DNA of 64,000 nt, taken from contig DASZLX010000025.1 in assembly GCA_035552155.1 (NCBI GenBank), forward strand, positions 1-64,000, in the 5' to 3' direction. Origin of the DNA: DASXHY01 sp035552155. GTDB lineage: Bacteria; Verrucomicrobiota; Verrucomicrobiia; Limisphaerales; DASXHY01. Below, piece by piece: positions 51,483 through 60,699 of the stretch. Position numbers and translations under genes: made by a program. Below the pieces are notes generated by a model. It was not told the DNA's origin. It ran no database searches and saw only the letters and a list, made by a program, of their open reading frames with translations. Numbering within the stretch: the first letter of the stretch is position 1; each line of letters opens with the position of its first letter.

Positions 51483-53033
51483 TTGAATTCTGCATCGATA
51501 ACACCCCTTGTCGGCTTTCGCGGAATCGGCAAGCGATTCCCCGGCACGGTCGCTTTGCAAGGGGTCGATTTTGAGGTAAAAGCCGGCGCTTGCCACGCGT
51601 TGATGGGTGAAAACGGCGCTGGAAAAAGCACCTTGGGAAAGGTTCTCGCGGGAATCCATCGACCGGACGAAGGCTGGATCGAGATCAATGGCGTGGCGCA
51701 GCATTTCAAGTCTCCCTTGGACGCGCAACGCGCCGGTATCGGGATCGTTCACCAGGAGCTTTCCTTTTGCCCCAATCTCAGCGTCGCGGAAAACATCTGC
51801 CTCTCGCACTTTCCGAATCGTGGCGGGCGTGTGGATTGGGCGGCGCTTTACCAGAAAGCGCAGGGATATTTGGATGAAATTGGCGCTGATTGCGACGTGC
51901 GCGAGGAGTTGAGCCGATTAAGCCTTGGGCAGGTTCAGATGGTACAGATCGCCTCCGCCCTGGCCACGGGCGCTCATATTTTTGTGATGGACGAACCGAC
52001 CAGTTCGCTTTCGTCCACTGAATCGCACAGGCTGGAGGAACTGATTGCCCGCTTGCGCAAAAAAGGCGCGACGATCCTGTACGTGTCGCATCGCATGGAT
52101 GAAATCTTCCGGCTTTGCGACACGGTGACGATCATGCGCGATGGTCAACACATCCGGACGATGCCATTGGCCGAGACGGATGAAGATGAAGTCGTCCGCT
52201 TGATGATTGGACGCAACTGGGAGAGATTTTTCCCAGGCCATTTGGAACGCGAAGTGGGAGAAGAACGTTTGCGCGTCGAGAATTTTTCCTCTGCCGGCAA
52301 ATTTTCAAATGTGAGATTCACGTTGCGAGCTGGCGAAGTGCTGGGTGTGGCGGGTTTGATGGGCGCCGGCCGAAGTGAAGTTGCGCTGGGCCTTTTTGGA
52401 TTGGACCCGAATGCCACTGGCGAAATCTATGTTGACGCCAAAACTGTGTCCATTCGTTGTCCGCAGGATGCTATGTCGGCCGGACTCGGTTTTGTCAGCG
52501 AAGATCGGAAAGGAAACGGGCTCGTGCTGGGCATGGAGTGCGGTGAAAATATAACGCTGCCGTCGCTGAATCGGCTGAGTCGCGCGGGCGTCATTCACAA
52601 GGAACGCGAACGCAGCCTGGTGTCGCATTTTTTTCAAAAGCTCCACGTCAAGGCGGCGTCACCGGAAGCGACCGCGCAAAGTCTATCGGGTGGGAATCAG
52701 CAAAAGCTGGTGCTGGCCAAGTGGCTGGCGCGCGACTCTCGTGTGCTTATTCTTGACGAACCCACGCGGGGCGTGGATGTGGGCGCCAAGGCGGAGATCC
52801 ATCGCTTGATTGATGCCCTCGCGGCATCGGGAAACGCGATCCTTATGATTTCATCGGAACTGCCGGAGATACTGAATCTCAGCACGCGGATAATGGTGAT
52901 GCGCGCCGGGCGTGTGACGGGAATGCTGAATCGTTTCGAGGCTACCGAAGAGCGTGTGATGCAATTGATGGCGGCCAGTTCCGTGCGCGGTCAGACTGCG
53001 GCGGATTCGTCCGAATCCATGGTGCAATCGTAA
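51483..53033 (+). CDS. Sugar ABC transporter ATPase (RbsA/XylG/AraG type)
   Basis: A 516-aa double-ABC ATPase of the ribose/xylose/arabinose importer class. Domain 1 has Walker A GENGAGKST, signature LSLGQVQMVQIA (atypical Q) and Walker B IFVMDEPTSS. Domain 2 has a degenerate Walker A (GLMGAGRSE), signature LSGGNQQKLVLAKWL and VLILDEPTRGVDVGAK. This pattern is normal for carbohydrate importers with fused ATPases. No in-frame ATG fits the start; TTG 51483 or GTG 51462 (inside the previous gene) are the candidates, so the exact N-terminus is uncertain. It lies directly after the Gfo/Idh gene and before the permease. Confidence 0.92.
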   Translation: MNSASITPLVGFRGIGKRFPGTVALQGVDFEVKAGACHALMGENGAGKSTLGKVLAGIHRPDEGWIEINGVAQHFKSPLDAQRAGIGIVHQELSFCPNLSVAENICLSHFPNRGGRVDWAALYQKAQGYLDEIGADCDVREELSRLSLGQVQMVQIASALATGAHIFVMDEPTSSLSSTESHRLEELIARLRKKGATILYVSHRMDEIFRLCDTVTIMRDGQHIRTMPLAETDEDEVVRLMIGRNWERFFPGHLEREVGEERLRVENFSSAGKFSNVRFTLRAGEVLGVAGLMGAGRSEVALGLFGLDPNATGEIYVDAKTVSIRCPQDAMSAGLGFVSEDRKGNGLVLGMECGENITLPSLNRLSRAGVIHKERERSLVSHFFQKLHVKAASPEATAQSLSGGNQQKLVLAKWLARDSRVLILDEPTRGVDVGAKAEIHRLIDALAASGNAILMISSELPEILNLSTRIMVMRAGRVTGMLNRFEATEERVMQLMAASSVRGQTAADSSESMVQS

Positions 53034-53043
53034 ATCCAATTTT

Positions 53044-54183
53044 ATGCAAGCCGATCAACCGCTGTCTTTCAGTCAAAAGCCCGCACAAGGGTTCGCCATG
53101 GGTTTTCGCTGGCGGTTGCGATTAAAAGAAACCGGCCTTCTCGGCGTGCTGGCGGGATTGGGGTTGTTGCTAACACTGTTTGGCGGCTCGCTTCGCATCA
53201 CGGATCATCAAAGCGGAAATGTCGTCACGGTGAATAAATTTCTCCGGGCTGATAATTTGGATAAATTGGCGAAGAACACTTCGTTTTTTGCCATCATGGC
53301 GGTGGGCGCGACGTTTGTCATTCTGACGGGAGGAATTGACCTGTCGGTAGGGGCGGTTTATTGCCTGGCAGCGGTTTGCGGGGCGATGTTTCTTCATTAT
53401 TTTGGGCCGAACGGCCCAGGAGCGGGTGCGTCGGCGGCGTGGGTGGTGCCTGCGGCGATTCTGGTTTGCGTCGGCACCGGCGCGCTTTGCGGATTATTAA
53501 ATGGATTGGGAGTGGTCTATCTGCGTGTGCATCCGTTCGTTATCACGCTGGGCACCATGGCCATCTTCCGCGGCCTGGCATTCGTAATGACCAAAGCTCA
53601 GTCCTTCACAGAATTTCCGCCAGCGTTTACCGATGGTTTTATTCGTCATGAAATTACTTGGAAGGGCGCCAGTCTGTATCCGGTGCCGCTGGCCATCATG
53701 GTGGCAGTGACAATCCTCGCGGCCTGGTATCTCAAAAACACGGTAGGTGGACGACAGATCTTCGCCGTCGGCGGCAACGAACAGGCATCCTTGTTCAGCG
53801 GCTTGCCGGTGAACCGCGTCAAGATTCGCGTCTATGTTTTGAGCGGACTGTCCGCCGGCATCGCGGCCATGATCATGTTGGGCTATTACGGTTCGGCATC
53901 ATCCGAGGCCGGCAAAGGTTACGAGCTCGATGTCATCGCGGCAGCGGTAGTTGGGGGAGCGAGTTTGGCGGGAGGGCGCGGGACCGCGCTCGGTGCATTG
54001 TTGGGCGCGTTGATCATCCAGGTGATTGACAACGCGATCATCATTTTGAACATCGACCAAAATTACAGCGAGATCATCATTGGCACCGTGATCGTGCTGG
54101 CGGTAGTGCTGGATCGCATCAATAGCGCGTTTCAAGAGAAACGGCTGGCGCGGCAGGCCAAAGCAACCAAAGAATCCCAATAA
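53044..54183 (+). CDS. Sugar ABC transporter permease (RbsC/AraH type)
   Basis: A 379-aa inner-membrane permease with about eight to ten helices. The family motif GIDLSVGAVYCLAAV lies near residue 100, GLGVVYLRVHPFVITLGTMAIFRGLA near 155 (EAA-like coupling region), and AAVVGGASLAGGRGTALGALLGALII near 305. It starts 10 nt after the ATPase gene and precedes the binding-protein gene by 15 nt. It forms the channel of the pentose importer. The first 20 residues are polar, so an internal ATG at 53098 could be the real start. Confidence 0.92.
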   Translation: MQADQPLSFSQKPAQGFAMGFRWRLRLKETGLLGVLAGLGLLLTLFGGSLRITDHQSGNVVTVNKFLRADNLDKLAKNTSFFAIMAVGATFVILTGGIDLSVGAVYCLAAVCGAMFLHYFGPNGPGAGASAAWVVPAAILVCVGTGALCGLLNGLGVVYLRVHPFVITLGTMAIFRGLAFVMTKAQSFTEFPPAFTDGFIRHEITWKGASLYPVPLAIMVAVTILAAWYLKNTVGGRQIFAVGGNEQASLFSGLPVNRVKIRVYVLSGLSAGIAAMIMLGYYGSASSEAGKGYELDVIAAAVVGGASLAGGRGTALGALLGALIIQVIDNAIIILNIDQNYSEIIIGTVIVLAVVLDRINSAFQEKRLARQAKATKESQ

Positions 54184-54198
54184 GCAGTCATTCAACTT

Positions 54199-55233
54199 AT
54201 GTCCCAACTGAAATTCCACCTACCCTTCAAGATCCTCGCCGTTTTCGTGTCGGTCGGGTTACTCGTCACCGGCTGCGATCAAAAGAAAGAGGCAGCGTCG
54301 GCTGACAACGCCGCGCCACAGACGGAGAAGCCAGGCAAAAAATCGGAATACGTTTTCGCGTTGATTGCCAAGAGCCAATCCAACCCGGTCTTTCAGGCAG
54401 CGCGGGTGGGAGCCGAGGATGCCGCGGTGGAAGTGGGGAAAAAACTGGGCGTGAAAATTACGGTGCTTTGGCGCACACCCAATGAAGATGACGCGCAAAA
54501 ACAGGTGGAGAATATCGAGCAACTCGTTCTACAGGGAGTCGATGGGATCAGTGTCAGCTGCAGCGAGGCGGATACATTGACACCGGCCATTAATAAAGCG
54601 GTTGACCAGGGGGTTGCCGTGATGTGTTTTGACAGTGATGCGCCGGCCAGCAAGCGTTTTTGTTATCACGGCACCGATGACATCGAATGCGGCCACATCA
54701 TCATGCGCGAGCTCGCCGCTCAACTCGGACCCGGTAAACATGTGGTGGCGATTCCTGGCGGAAACCAGAATGCGCGCAACCTTCAAAATCGCATCAAAGG
54801 CGCGCTCGATGAGGCGACTAATTACCCAAACATCACCATTCGCGGAGTTTATTACAGCAAAGAAACGCCACAGGATGCCGCGGCGAAGGTCGAAGAAGTG
54901 CAGACCGCAAATCCCGACATTGACGGCTGGGCAATGATCGGTTCCTGGAGTTTGTTCACGGACGCGCTTTTGAAATGGGAACCCGGCAAAGTGAAAATTG
55001 TCGCCATGGACGCGTTGCCCGCGGAATTGCCTTATCTGACCAAGGGCGTCGTGCAAAAATTGTTCGCTCAACAAACGTATCGTTGGGGCTGGCGTTCGGT
55101 GGAATTGCTGGCCGACAAAACCATCCTCGGCAAAAACCCCCCAAGCGTGCTGGACTATTCTCCGTTACCCCCGGTGACGAAAGACAACGTGGCGGAATAC
55201 CAGGAAAAGTGGAAACAATGGCTGCGGCAATAG
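54199..55233 (+). CDS. Sugar-binding lipoprotein of ABC importer (RbsB/AraF-like)
   Basis: A 344-aa periplasmic-binding-protein family member anchored as a lipoprotein (GLLVTGC, Cys near residue 26). The type I fold shows YVFALIAKSQSNPVFQAAR, LVLQGVDGISVSC, MCFDSDAPASKRFCYHGTDD and WAMIGSWSLFTDALL. It captures the sugar released by the arabinofuranosidases and presents it to the permease. Ligand assignment to L-arabinose is inferred from the flanking GH127 and GH51 genes; ribose- and xylose-type proteins share the same fold. Confidence 0.9.
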   Translation: MSQLKFHLPFKILAVFVSVGLLVTGCDQKKEAASADNAAPQTEKPGKKSEYVFALIAKSQSNPVFQAARVGAEDAAVEVGKKLGVKITVLWRTPNEDDAQKQVENIEQLVLQGVDGISVSCSEADTLTPAINKAVDQGVAVMCFDSDAPASKRFCYHGTDDIECGHIIMRELAAQLGPGKHVVAIPGGNQNARNLQNRIKGALDEATNYPNITIRGVYYSKETPQDAAAKVEEVQTANPDIDGWAMIGSWSLFTDALLKWEPGKVKIVAMDALPAELPYLTKGVVQKLFAQQTYRWGWRSVELLADKTILGKNPPSVLDYSPLPPVTKDNVAEYQEKWKQWLRQ

Positions 55234-55293
55234 TTTGGGTTCGAATGTTGCGAATGCCTCGCGTTTCGTGGCAGGTTCAAAGATTATTGTGTC

Positions 55294-57759
55294 ATGAGAA
55301 GTATTTTTTTCCGGCCGGTAGCTGTCAACGCAGCTCTGCTATTGGCAGCCTGTGCCAATCGCGGTTTTTCCCAGGAGGCGAGGCCACATCGTCTGACTCA
55401 AGTTCCGCTGCAGCAGGTTGTGATCGAGGACGAATTTTGGTCACCCAAGTTGAAGACGTGGCAAGAGGTGACCATCGAGGATTGCTGGACCAAGTTTGAA
55501 AACGACCGGGGTGGGGCGATCAACAATTTCGACCGCGTTCGCGATGGAAAAACCGGCAATCATGCCGGGCCGGAATGGTATGATGGGTTGATTTACGAAA
55601 TGATCCGCGCCTCGTCGGACTTTTTAGTCACGCATCCGGATCCAAAGTTGGAAGAGCGAGTGGAGGGATACATCACGCGCATCGCCGCGGCAGCCGACAA
55701 GGATCCGCAGGGATACATCGAGACATGGACGGAGTTGGAGGCTCCGAATCAGCGATGGGCACTTAAGGGCGGCAACGATGTCCGGCAGCATGAACTCTAC
55801 AACGCGGGAGCTTTGATCGAGGCCGGGACGCATTGGTATCGCGCCACAGGCAAAACTGATTTACTGAAGGTGGCCGTACGCATGGCGAACGATATGGCGA
55901 GTGTGATGGGACCGCCCCCCAAGGTCAACCAAGTGCCTGGCCATCCGTTGGGCGAAGAGGCCTTGATCAATCTTTACCGGCTTTTCCAGCAACAACCGGA
56001 ATTAAAATCCAAATTGGGTGTGCCGGTGGATGAAAACAGTTATCTCCAATTAGCGGAATTTTGGCTGGATAACCGCGGCAATCACGAGGGGCGCTCCATC
56101 AATTGGGGCGCGTACGCACAAGACGACAAGCCCGTGCTTCAGCAAGGGGAGTTGGAAGGCCACGCTGTGCGCGACCTCCTTCTTTGCGCGGGGCTGACGA
56201 CGGCAGGAAAGATAGCGGATCGGCAGGATTATTTAGCGGCGGCTCAACGTCTTTGGGAAAGCATGGCGCGTTATAAGATGTACATCACGGGCGGGATGGG
56301 ATCGGTCGGCGAATATGAAGGTTTCGGCCCTAATTATGTGTTGCCGAATCGAACTGCCTACACGGAAACGTGCGCTGCAGTGGCCGGTGGTTTTTTTGAT
56401 TTTGACATGAGCCTGGCTTTCGCGGACGCCCGATATTCGGATTTATTGGAGCGTGAATTATTCAATGGCGCGCTGGTGGGCGTCAGTTTGAAGGGCAACA
56501 GTTATTTTTACGACAATCCGCTGGAGGCCGGTCCTGAACATGCACGTTGGGACTGGCACGACTGTCCCTGCTGTCCGCCGATGTTCCTCAAATTGATGAG
56601 CGCGTTGCCGGGTTACATTTACGCGCAAGAACCCGGCGCGGTATATGTGAATCAATTCATCGGCAGCCACGCATCATTGGCGGTGAATAATTCCCAGGTT
56701 GGAATCAAACAAACCACCCGTTATCCGTGGGACGGCAAGATTAAAATCGAAGTAACGCCGGATCAGCCGACGACATTCAGCCTTTTTATTCGCATTCCTG
56801 GTTGGTGCGAAGGTCCCGCCTCCGACGAAGATCTCTATTACATTATCGGGCGGCCCAGCGCAGGAGCTGCCAGCATCAAGGTCAACGGCCGTTCGATTGG
56901 CAAGGTGGAGAAAGTGCGTGGGTTTGCGGAGTTAAAGAGAAATTGGAAACCGGGCGACGTTGTTGAACTTAATCTGGACATGCCCGTTCGTGAAGTTCGT
57001 GCAAATTCCAACGTAAAGGAGGATCGCGGATTGGTGGCGTTGATGCGCGGGCCGCTCGTGTATTGTGCCGAGTCAGTCGACAACCCGCAAGGAATCCGTC
57101 AACTCGTGGTTGGCCCAAAAACCTCCTTCAAAACCGAATTCAAACCCGGACTTCTTGGCGGAGTGACGCTGATTGAAGGGCGGGTGCAATCGTACAGCGT
57201 AAAAGGGGACAAAATTTCCGCGTCGCCCTCGCAACTGACGGCCGTACCCTATTACGCCACTGACAATCGCGGCCTGTCATCGCTTCGTGTCTGGTTGCCT
57301 GCCACTCAAGAAACCGCCGTTCCGGCCACACTCGCGGGTCGCAGCCACGCCTCTGCGTCTTACTGCTGGCATCTCGATTCGGTCGACGCCATCAACGACG
57401 GTATCGTCGTGGCGAAATCCAGCGACAGCAGCAAACCGCGCCTTTCATGGTGGGACCATAAAGGCACGGCCGAATGGGTCCAACTCGATCTTCCCGGCAA
57501 AACGGATGTTTCGAAGGTCAGTATTTATTGGTTCGCCGACAAGCCCGCCCACGGCGGTTGCGATGTTCCGGAGAATTGGTCGCTCCAATACAAGGACGGC
57601 GATGATTGGAAACCGGTCCGGCAGGCCAGCAATTACGGGGTAATGCCCGATCAATTCAACGAAACGACTTTCGCTCCGGTCAAGACCGACGCGCTCAGAA
57701 TCAATGTGCAATTGCGTTCCGGTTGGTCGGGCGGGATATCGGAATGGACGATTAATTGA
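55294..57759 (+). CDS. Exported GH127 (DUF1680) beta-L-arabinofuranosidase
   Basis: An 821-aa exported enzyme with a signal peptide (about 1-27; AACANRGFS could also be a lipobox, Cys21). The GH127 (alpha/alpha)6 barrel has the zinc/catalytic cysteine set in the known spacing: Glu358 and Cys360 in YTETCAAV, Cys426-Cys427 in DCPCCPPMF. In characterised HypBA1 the corresponding Glu, Cys and Cys-Cys bind zinc and one Cys is the nucleophile. The N-terminal block VIEDEFWSPKLKTW and NNFDRVRDG are typical. A C-terminal beta-sandwich resembling F5/8-type-C (about 700-821, WVQLDLPG, ENWSLQYK, WSGGISEW) probably binds glycan. It should release beta-L-arabinofuranose from arabinooligosaccharides. Confidence 0.9.
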   Translation: MRSIFFRPVAVNAALLLAACANRGFSQEARPHRLTQVPLQQVVIEDEFWSPKLKTWQEVTIEDCWTKFENDRGGAINNFDRVRDGKTGNHAGPEWYDGLIYEMIRASSDFLVTHPDPKLEERVEGYITRIAAAADKDPQGYIETWTELEAPNQRWALKGGNDVRQHELYNAGALIEAGTHWYRATGKTDLLKVAVRMANDMASVMGPPPKVNQVPGHPLGEEALINLYRLFQQQPELKSKLGVPVDENSYLQLAEFWLDNRGNHEGRSINWGAYAQDDKPVLQQGELEGHAVRDLLLCAGLTTAGKIADRQDYLAAAQRLWESMARYKMYITGGMGSVGEYEGFGPNYVLPNRTAYTETCAAVAGGFFDFDMSLAFADARYSDLLERELFNGALVGVSLKGNSYFYDNPLEAGPEHARWDWHDCPCCPPMFLKLMSALPGYIYAQEPGAVYVNQFIGSHASLAVNNSQVGIKQTTRYPWDGKIKIEVTPDQPTTFSLFIRIPGWCEGPASDEDLYYIIGRPSAGAASIKVNGRSIGKVEKVRGFAELKRNWKPGDVVELNLDMPVREVRANSNVKEDRGLVALMRGPLVYCAESVDNPQGIRQLVVGPKTSFKTEFKPGLLGGVTLIEGRVQSYSVKGDKISASPSQLTAVPYYATDNRGLSSLRVWLPATQETAVPATLAGRSHASASYCWHLDSVDAINDGIVVAKSSDSSKPRLSWWDHKGTAEWVQLDLPGKTDVSKVSIYWFADKPAHGGCDVPENWSLQYKDGDDWKPVRQASNYGVMPDQFNETTFAPVKTDALRINVQLRSGWSGGISEWTIN

Positions 57760-57799
57760 GTTCTGAACGGTGCTTTAATTTCAGCGCAAAAATTTCTGA

Positions 57800-60262
57800 A
57801 TGAAATCACGATCGCTCCTGGCGGCAATGGTGTCGGTGAGCCTGGCGAGTGCCAGCGTCCCGGCGCAGCAAACCATCATTGATATTGATGCTTCGCACAC
57901 TCTCCATACCGTGTCGCCCTATCTGACCGGCTCGTGCCTCGAGGACGTCAATCATGAGGTTTATGGCGGCATTTACAGCCAGATGATTTTTGGTGAGAGC
58001 TTTGCTGAGCCAAGTCCTCAAGTGCCGATCAAGGACTTTAAAGTTTTTGGACGTTGGACACCTGAACCGGGCGGCGTGCACGTGATTGGCGGTGAAGGGT
58101 CGAAACTTGCGGCTGAATCACCGGCGTTCACGGAAGGCGAAGCCAGTGTTGAGTTCAAATTCAACGACGACGGCAGCGGCAATGCGGGTATGATCGTCAA
58201 AGTGAGCAATGCCGGAAAAGGCCACGATCAATTTGACGGCTACGAAATCTCGCTGGAACCGTCCGGCCATCTGCTGTTCGGACGTCACCGGCAAAACTGG
58301 GAGCCTATCCGCACGCTGCCATGTGAGGTTCAGCTTAATGCCTGGATGAAGCTGACCGTGAGCATGACGGCAGATTCGTTGAAAATTTTTCTGAACGACA
58401 AACTGATCACCGAATACACGGACACGGAGCATCCGTTGGAAAAGGGCACTGTGGGATTACGAACCTGGCAGCGGGATACGAGTTATCGCCATTTCACCGT
58501 CAAGACTGGCGGCGAAACGACCAGTTATGCGTTCAATCCTGTTTCCACCAGCAAGGAGCAAGGCGGTGTCAGTGAAATGTGGCGACCGCTGCATAGCGGG
58601 TCCGCCAATGGCAGTTTCGCATTTGTGGAGAACAATCCCTTTTCCGGTCATCAAAGCCAGCAAATCACTTTCGCCAACGGCTCCGGAGAAATCGGAATTG
58701 AAAATCGCGGCCTGAATCATTGGGGAATGAATTTCGTGAGAGGCAAACGCTATGAAGGCTATGTATATGTCCGCGCGCAAAAACCCACTTCATTTTTTGT
58801 TTCGTTGGAAAATGGAACCGCTTCACAGGTATATTCCCAGAAACGCCTGAAAGTCGCCGGTGGAGAGTGGCAACGCGTTGAATTCTCCCTTACGCCCGAC
58901 CAGAACGACACCGCCGGTGGATTTTCGCTGAAGTTAAAAGAACCCGGTTCGATCACGGTGGGTTACGTCTTTTTGCAACCCGGCGAATGGGGCCGTTTCA
59001 AAGGTTTGCCGGTGCGCAAAGACGTGGGGCAGGGGCTCGTCGACGAAGGCAATTCTGTCCTGCGTTTCGGAGGAGGGATGGCCAATGCCGCCGGTTACCG
59101 TTGGAAGAAGATGATTGGCCCGCGCGAAAAACGCGCGCCTTATTTGGGATCGTGGTATCCCTACTCCAGCCTGGGTTGGGGAGTGTTCGAATTTCTGGAT
59201 TATTGCGAGGCAGCCGGAATTTTGGGTGTGCCTGATATTAACGTGAATGAGACGTCTCAGGATATGGCGGACTTTGTGGATTACGTCAACGGCCCGTCGA
59301 GCACCGAATGGGGAGCGAAACGCGCCGCGGGCGGCCACTCGAAATCATATCATCTGAAATTCATCGAATTGGGCAATGAAGAACGCGTCGACGAACATTA
59401 TTTCGAAAAGTTCAAACCGATTGCCGAAGCGATTTGGGCGAAGGACCCGCGGATCATCCTTATCGTGGGCGACTTTGTTTACGATGATGCAATACAAGAC
59501 CCGTTTAACTTCACGGGAGCGGGCACGCGCATCACCAGCATGTCAGCTCATCAAAAAATTCTGCAACTCGCGAAAGCGCATAACGCAGAAGTTTGGTTTG
59601 ATGTGCACGTGGGCACCGAAGGGCCGCGTCCAAGTTTCGGCGGTTTTTTCAGTTATGCCGATGCATTGGATAAAATTGCCGATGGCGCGAGGCACCACCT
59701 ATTGACGTTTGAATTCAACGCTGGAAATCATTCGCTTCGGCGCGGCTTGGCCAACGCGGCGGGAATCATGCGCATCGAACGCGACGGTCGCATCCCCATC
59801 TCCACGTCCGCCAATTGCCTCCAGCCCGACGGCGAAAACGACAATGACTGGGATCAGGGGCTTTTGTTTTTGAATCCTTCCCGGATTTGGCTGCAGCCTC
59901 CGGGTTATGTGATGCAAATGATCGCGCGCAATTACGAACCGACCCTGGTTGAATGCTCGCCGCGGGGAGGAGACGATATTGAGTGCTGCGCGACCCGTAG
60001 CGCGGACGGAAAAACGCTCGTGCTCCAAGTGGTCAATTACAGTGACCACGCATTGCCCGCGACATTGCAATTGAACGGATATTTACCGGGTCAAGCCGTC
60101 GCACGCGTCAACGAACTGTCCGGTTCCTTGCAGGAGATGAACACTGCCATCGCACCGGAACGCATTAAGAGTTATTCTTTTGATTGGCCGCATAATCTCA
60201 AGAATGGCCGGACCATCTACATCTTGCCGCCGCTTTCATTTTCGATCATAAAATTTCAATAA
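57800..60262 (+). CDS. Exported GH51 alpha-L-arabinofuranosidase with N-terminal CBM-like module
   Basis: An 820-aa exported enzyme with a signal peptide (about 1-22, ASVPAQ). The start of the catalytic barrel SPYLTGSCLEDVNHEVYGGIYSQMIFGE (key residues Glu and His in EDVNHE) is a GH51 hallmark. It is interrupted by a LamG/CBM-like beta-sandwich (about 60-240) and a second sandwich (about 245-400) before the barrel resumes. The acid/base is probably Glu527 in LGNEERVDE and the nucleophile Glu638 in TFEFNAGNH. The C-terminal beta-sandwich begins near residue 730. It should remove alpha-L-arabinofuranosyl side chains of arabinan or arabinoxylan and work with the GH127 enzyme. Confidence 0.87.
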   Translation: MKSRSLLAAMVSVSLASASVPAQQTIIDIDASHTLHTVSPYLTGSCLEDVNHEVYGGIYSQMIFGESFAEPSPQVPIKDFKVFGRWTPEPGGVHVIGGEGSKLAAESPAFTEGEASVEFKFNDDGSGNAGMIVKVSNAGKGHDQFDGYEISLEPSGHLLFGRHRQNWEPIRTLPCEVQLNAWMKLTVSMTADSLKIFLNDKLITEYTDTEHPLEKGTVGLRTWQRDTSYRHFTVKTGGETTSYAFNPVSTSKEQGGVSEMWRPLHSGSANGSFAFVENNPFSGHQSQQITFANGSGEIGIENRGLNHWGMNFVRGKRYEGYVYVRAQKPTSFFVSLENGTASQVYSQKRLKVAGGEWQRVEFSLTPDQNDTAGGFSLKLKEPGSITVGYVFLQPGEWGRFKGLPVRKDVGQGLVDEGNSVLRFGGGMANAAGYRWKKMIGPREKRAPYLGSWYPYSSLGWGVFEFLDYCEAAGILGVPDINVNETSQDMADFVDYVNGPSSTEWGAKRAAGGHSKSYHLKFIELGNEERVDEHYFEKFKPIAEAIWAKDPRIILIVGDFVYDDAIQDPFNFTGAGTRITSMSAHQKILQLAKAHNAEVWFDVHVGTEGPRPSFGGFFSYADALDKIADGARHHLLTFEFNAGNHSLRRGLANAAGIMRIERDGRIPISTSANCLQPDGENDNDWDQGLLFLNPSRIWLQPPGYVMQMIARNYEPTLVECSPRGGDDIECCATRSADGKTLVLQVVNYSDHALPATLQLNGYLPGQAVARVNELSGSLQEMNTAIAPERIKSYSFDWPHNLKNGRTIYILPPLSFSIIKFQ

Positions 60263-60699
60263 ATCTCGGGCTGGAGGGTCTTTTGCCCGTGGTAAAGAAT
60301 TAAAACTAGCATGCTGGATGCTATGTCTTGAACGGTCGGCAGAGCACATTCCTCGCAGGCGTTATTTGCCAATACTCACGCGTTTCCCGCAGGTATTTCG
60401 ACGAAAGTGGCCAGTCATATTCATAAAAACAAGAGGTGCAAAGGTTCTCAAAAAATCAGGCGCCAAAACTCATGGATGAACTCAGGTGCGTGTGAAAATA
60501 TCAATTGCATGCAATCACCCAGTACCACCCCCGTTCGCATTGGCATCGCAGCTTGGGTTTTTGAGAGTTTATTCGGGTTTGATGGCAAGGAGAGAAAAAA
60601 CGCGCACACCTTTTCGGACAGCCGGGTAGTCAGCTGGAGCCATTGAAGTCGGGGGGCTGGTCATTTCGTTCCCTTCTCATAACAGAAATCCAAAAAAAT
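60263..60699. other. Gap before the LamG repeat protein gene
   Basis: About 440 nt with no convincing gene; the frame at 60407-60646 has no recognisable domain. CGGGC...GCCCG (60275-60300 region) could form a weak stem after GH51. The promoter of the large LamG gene is probably here but not identifiable. Confidence 0.4.
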
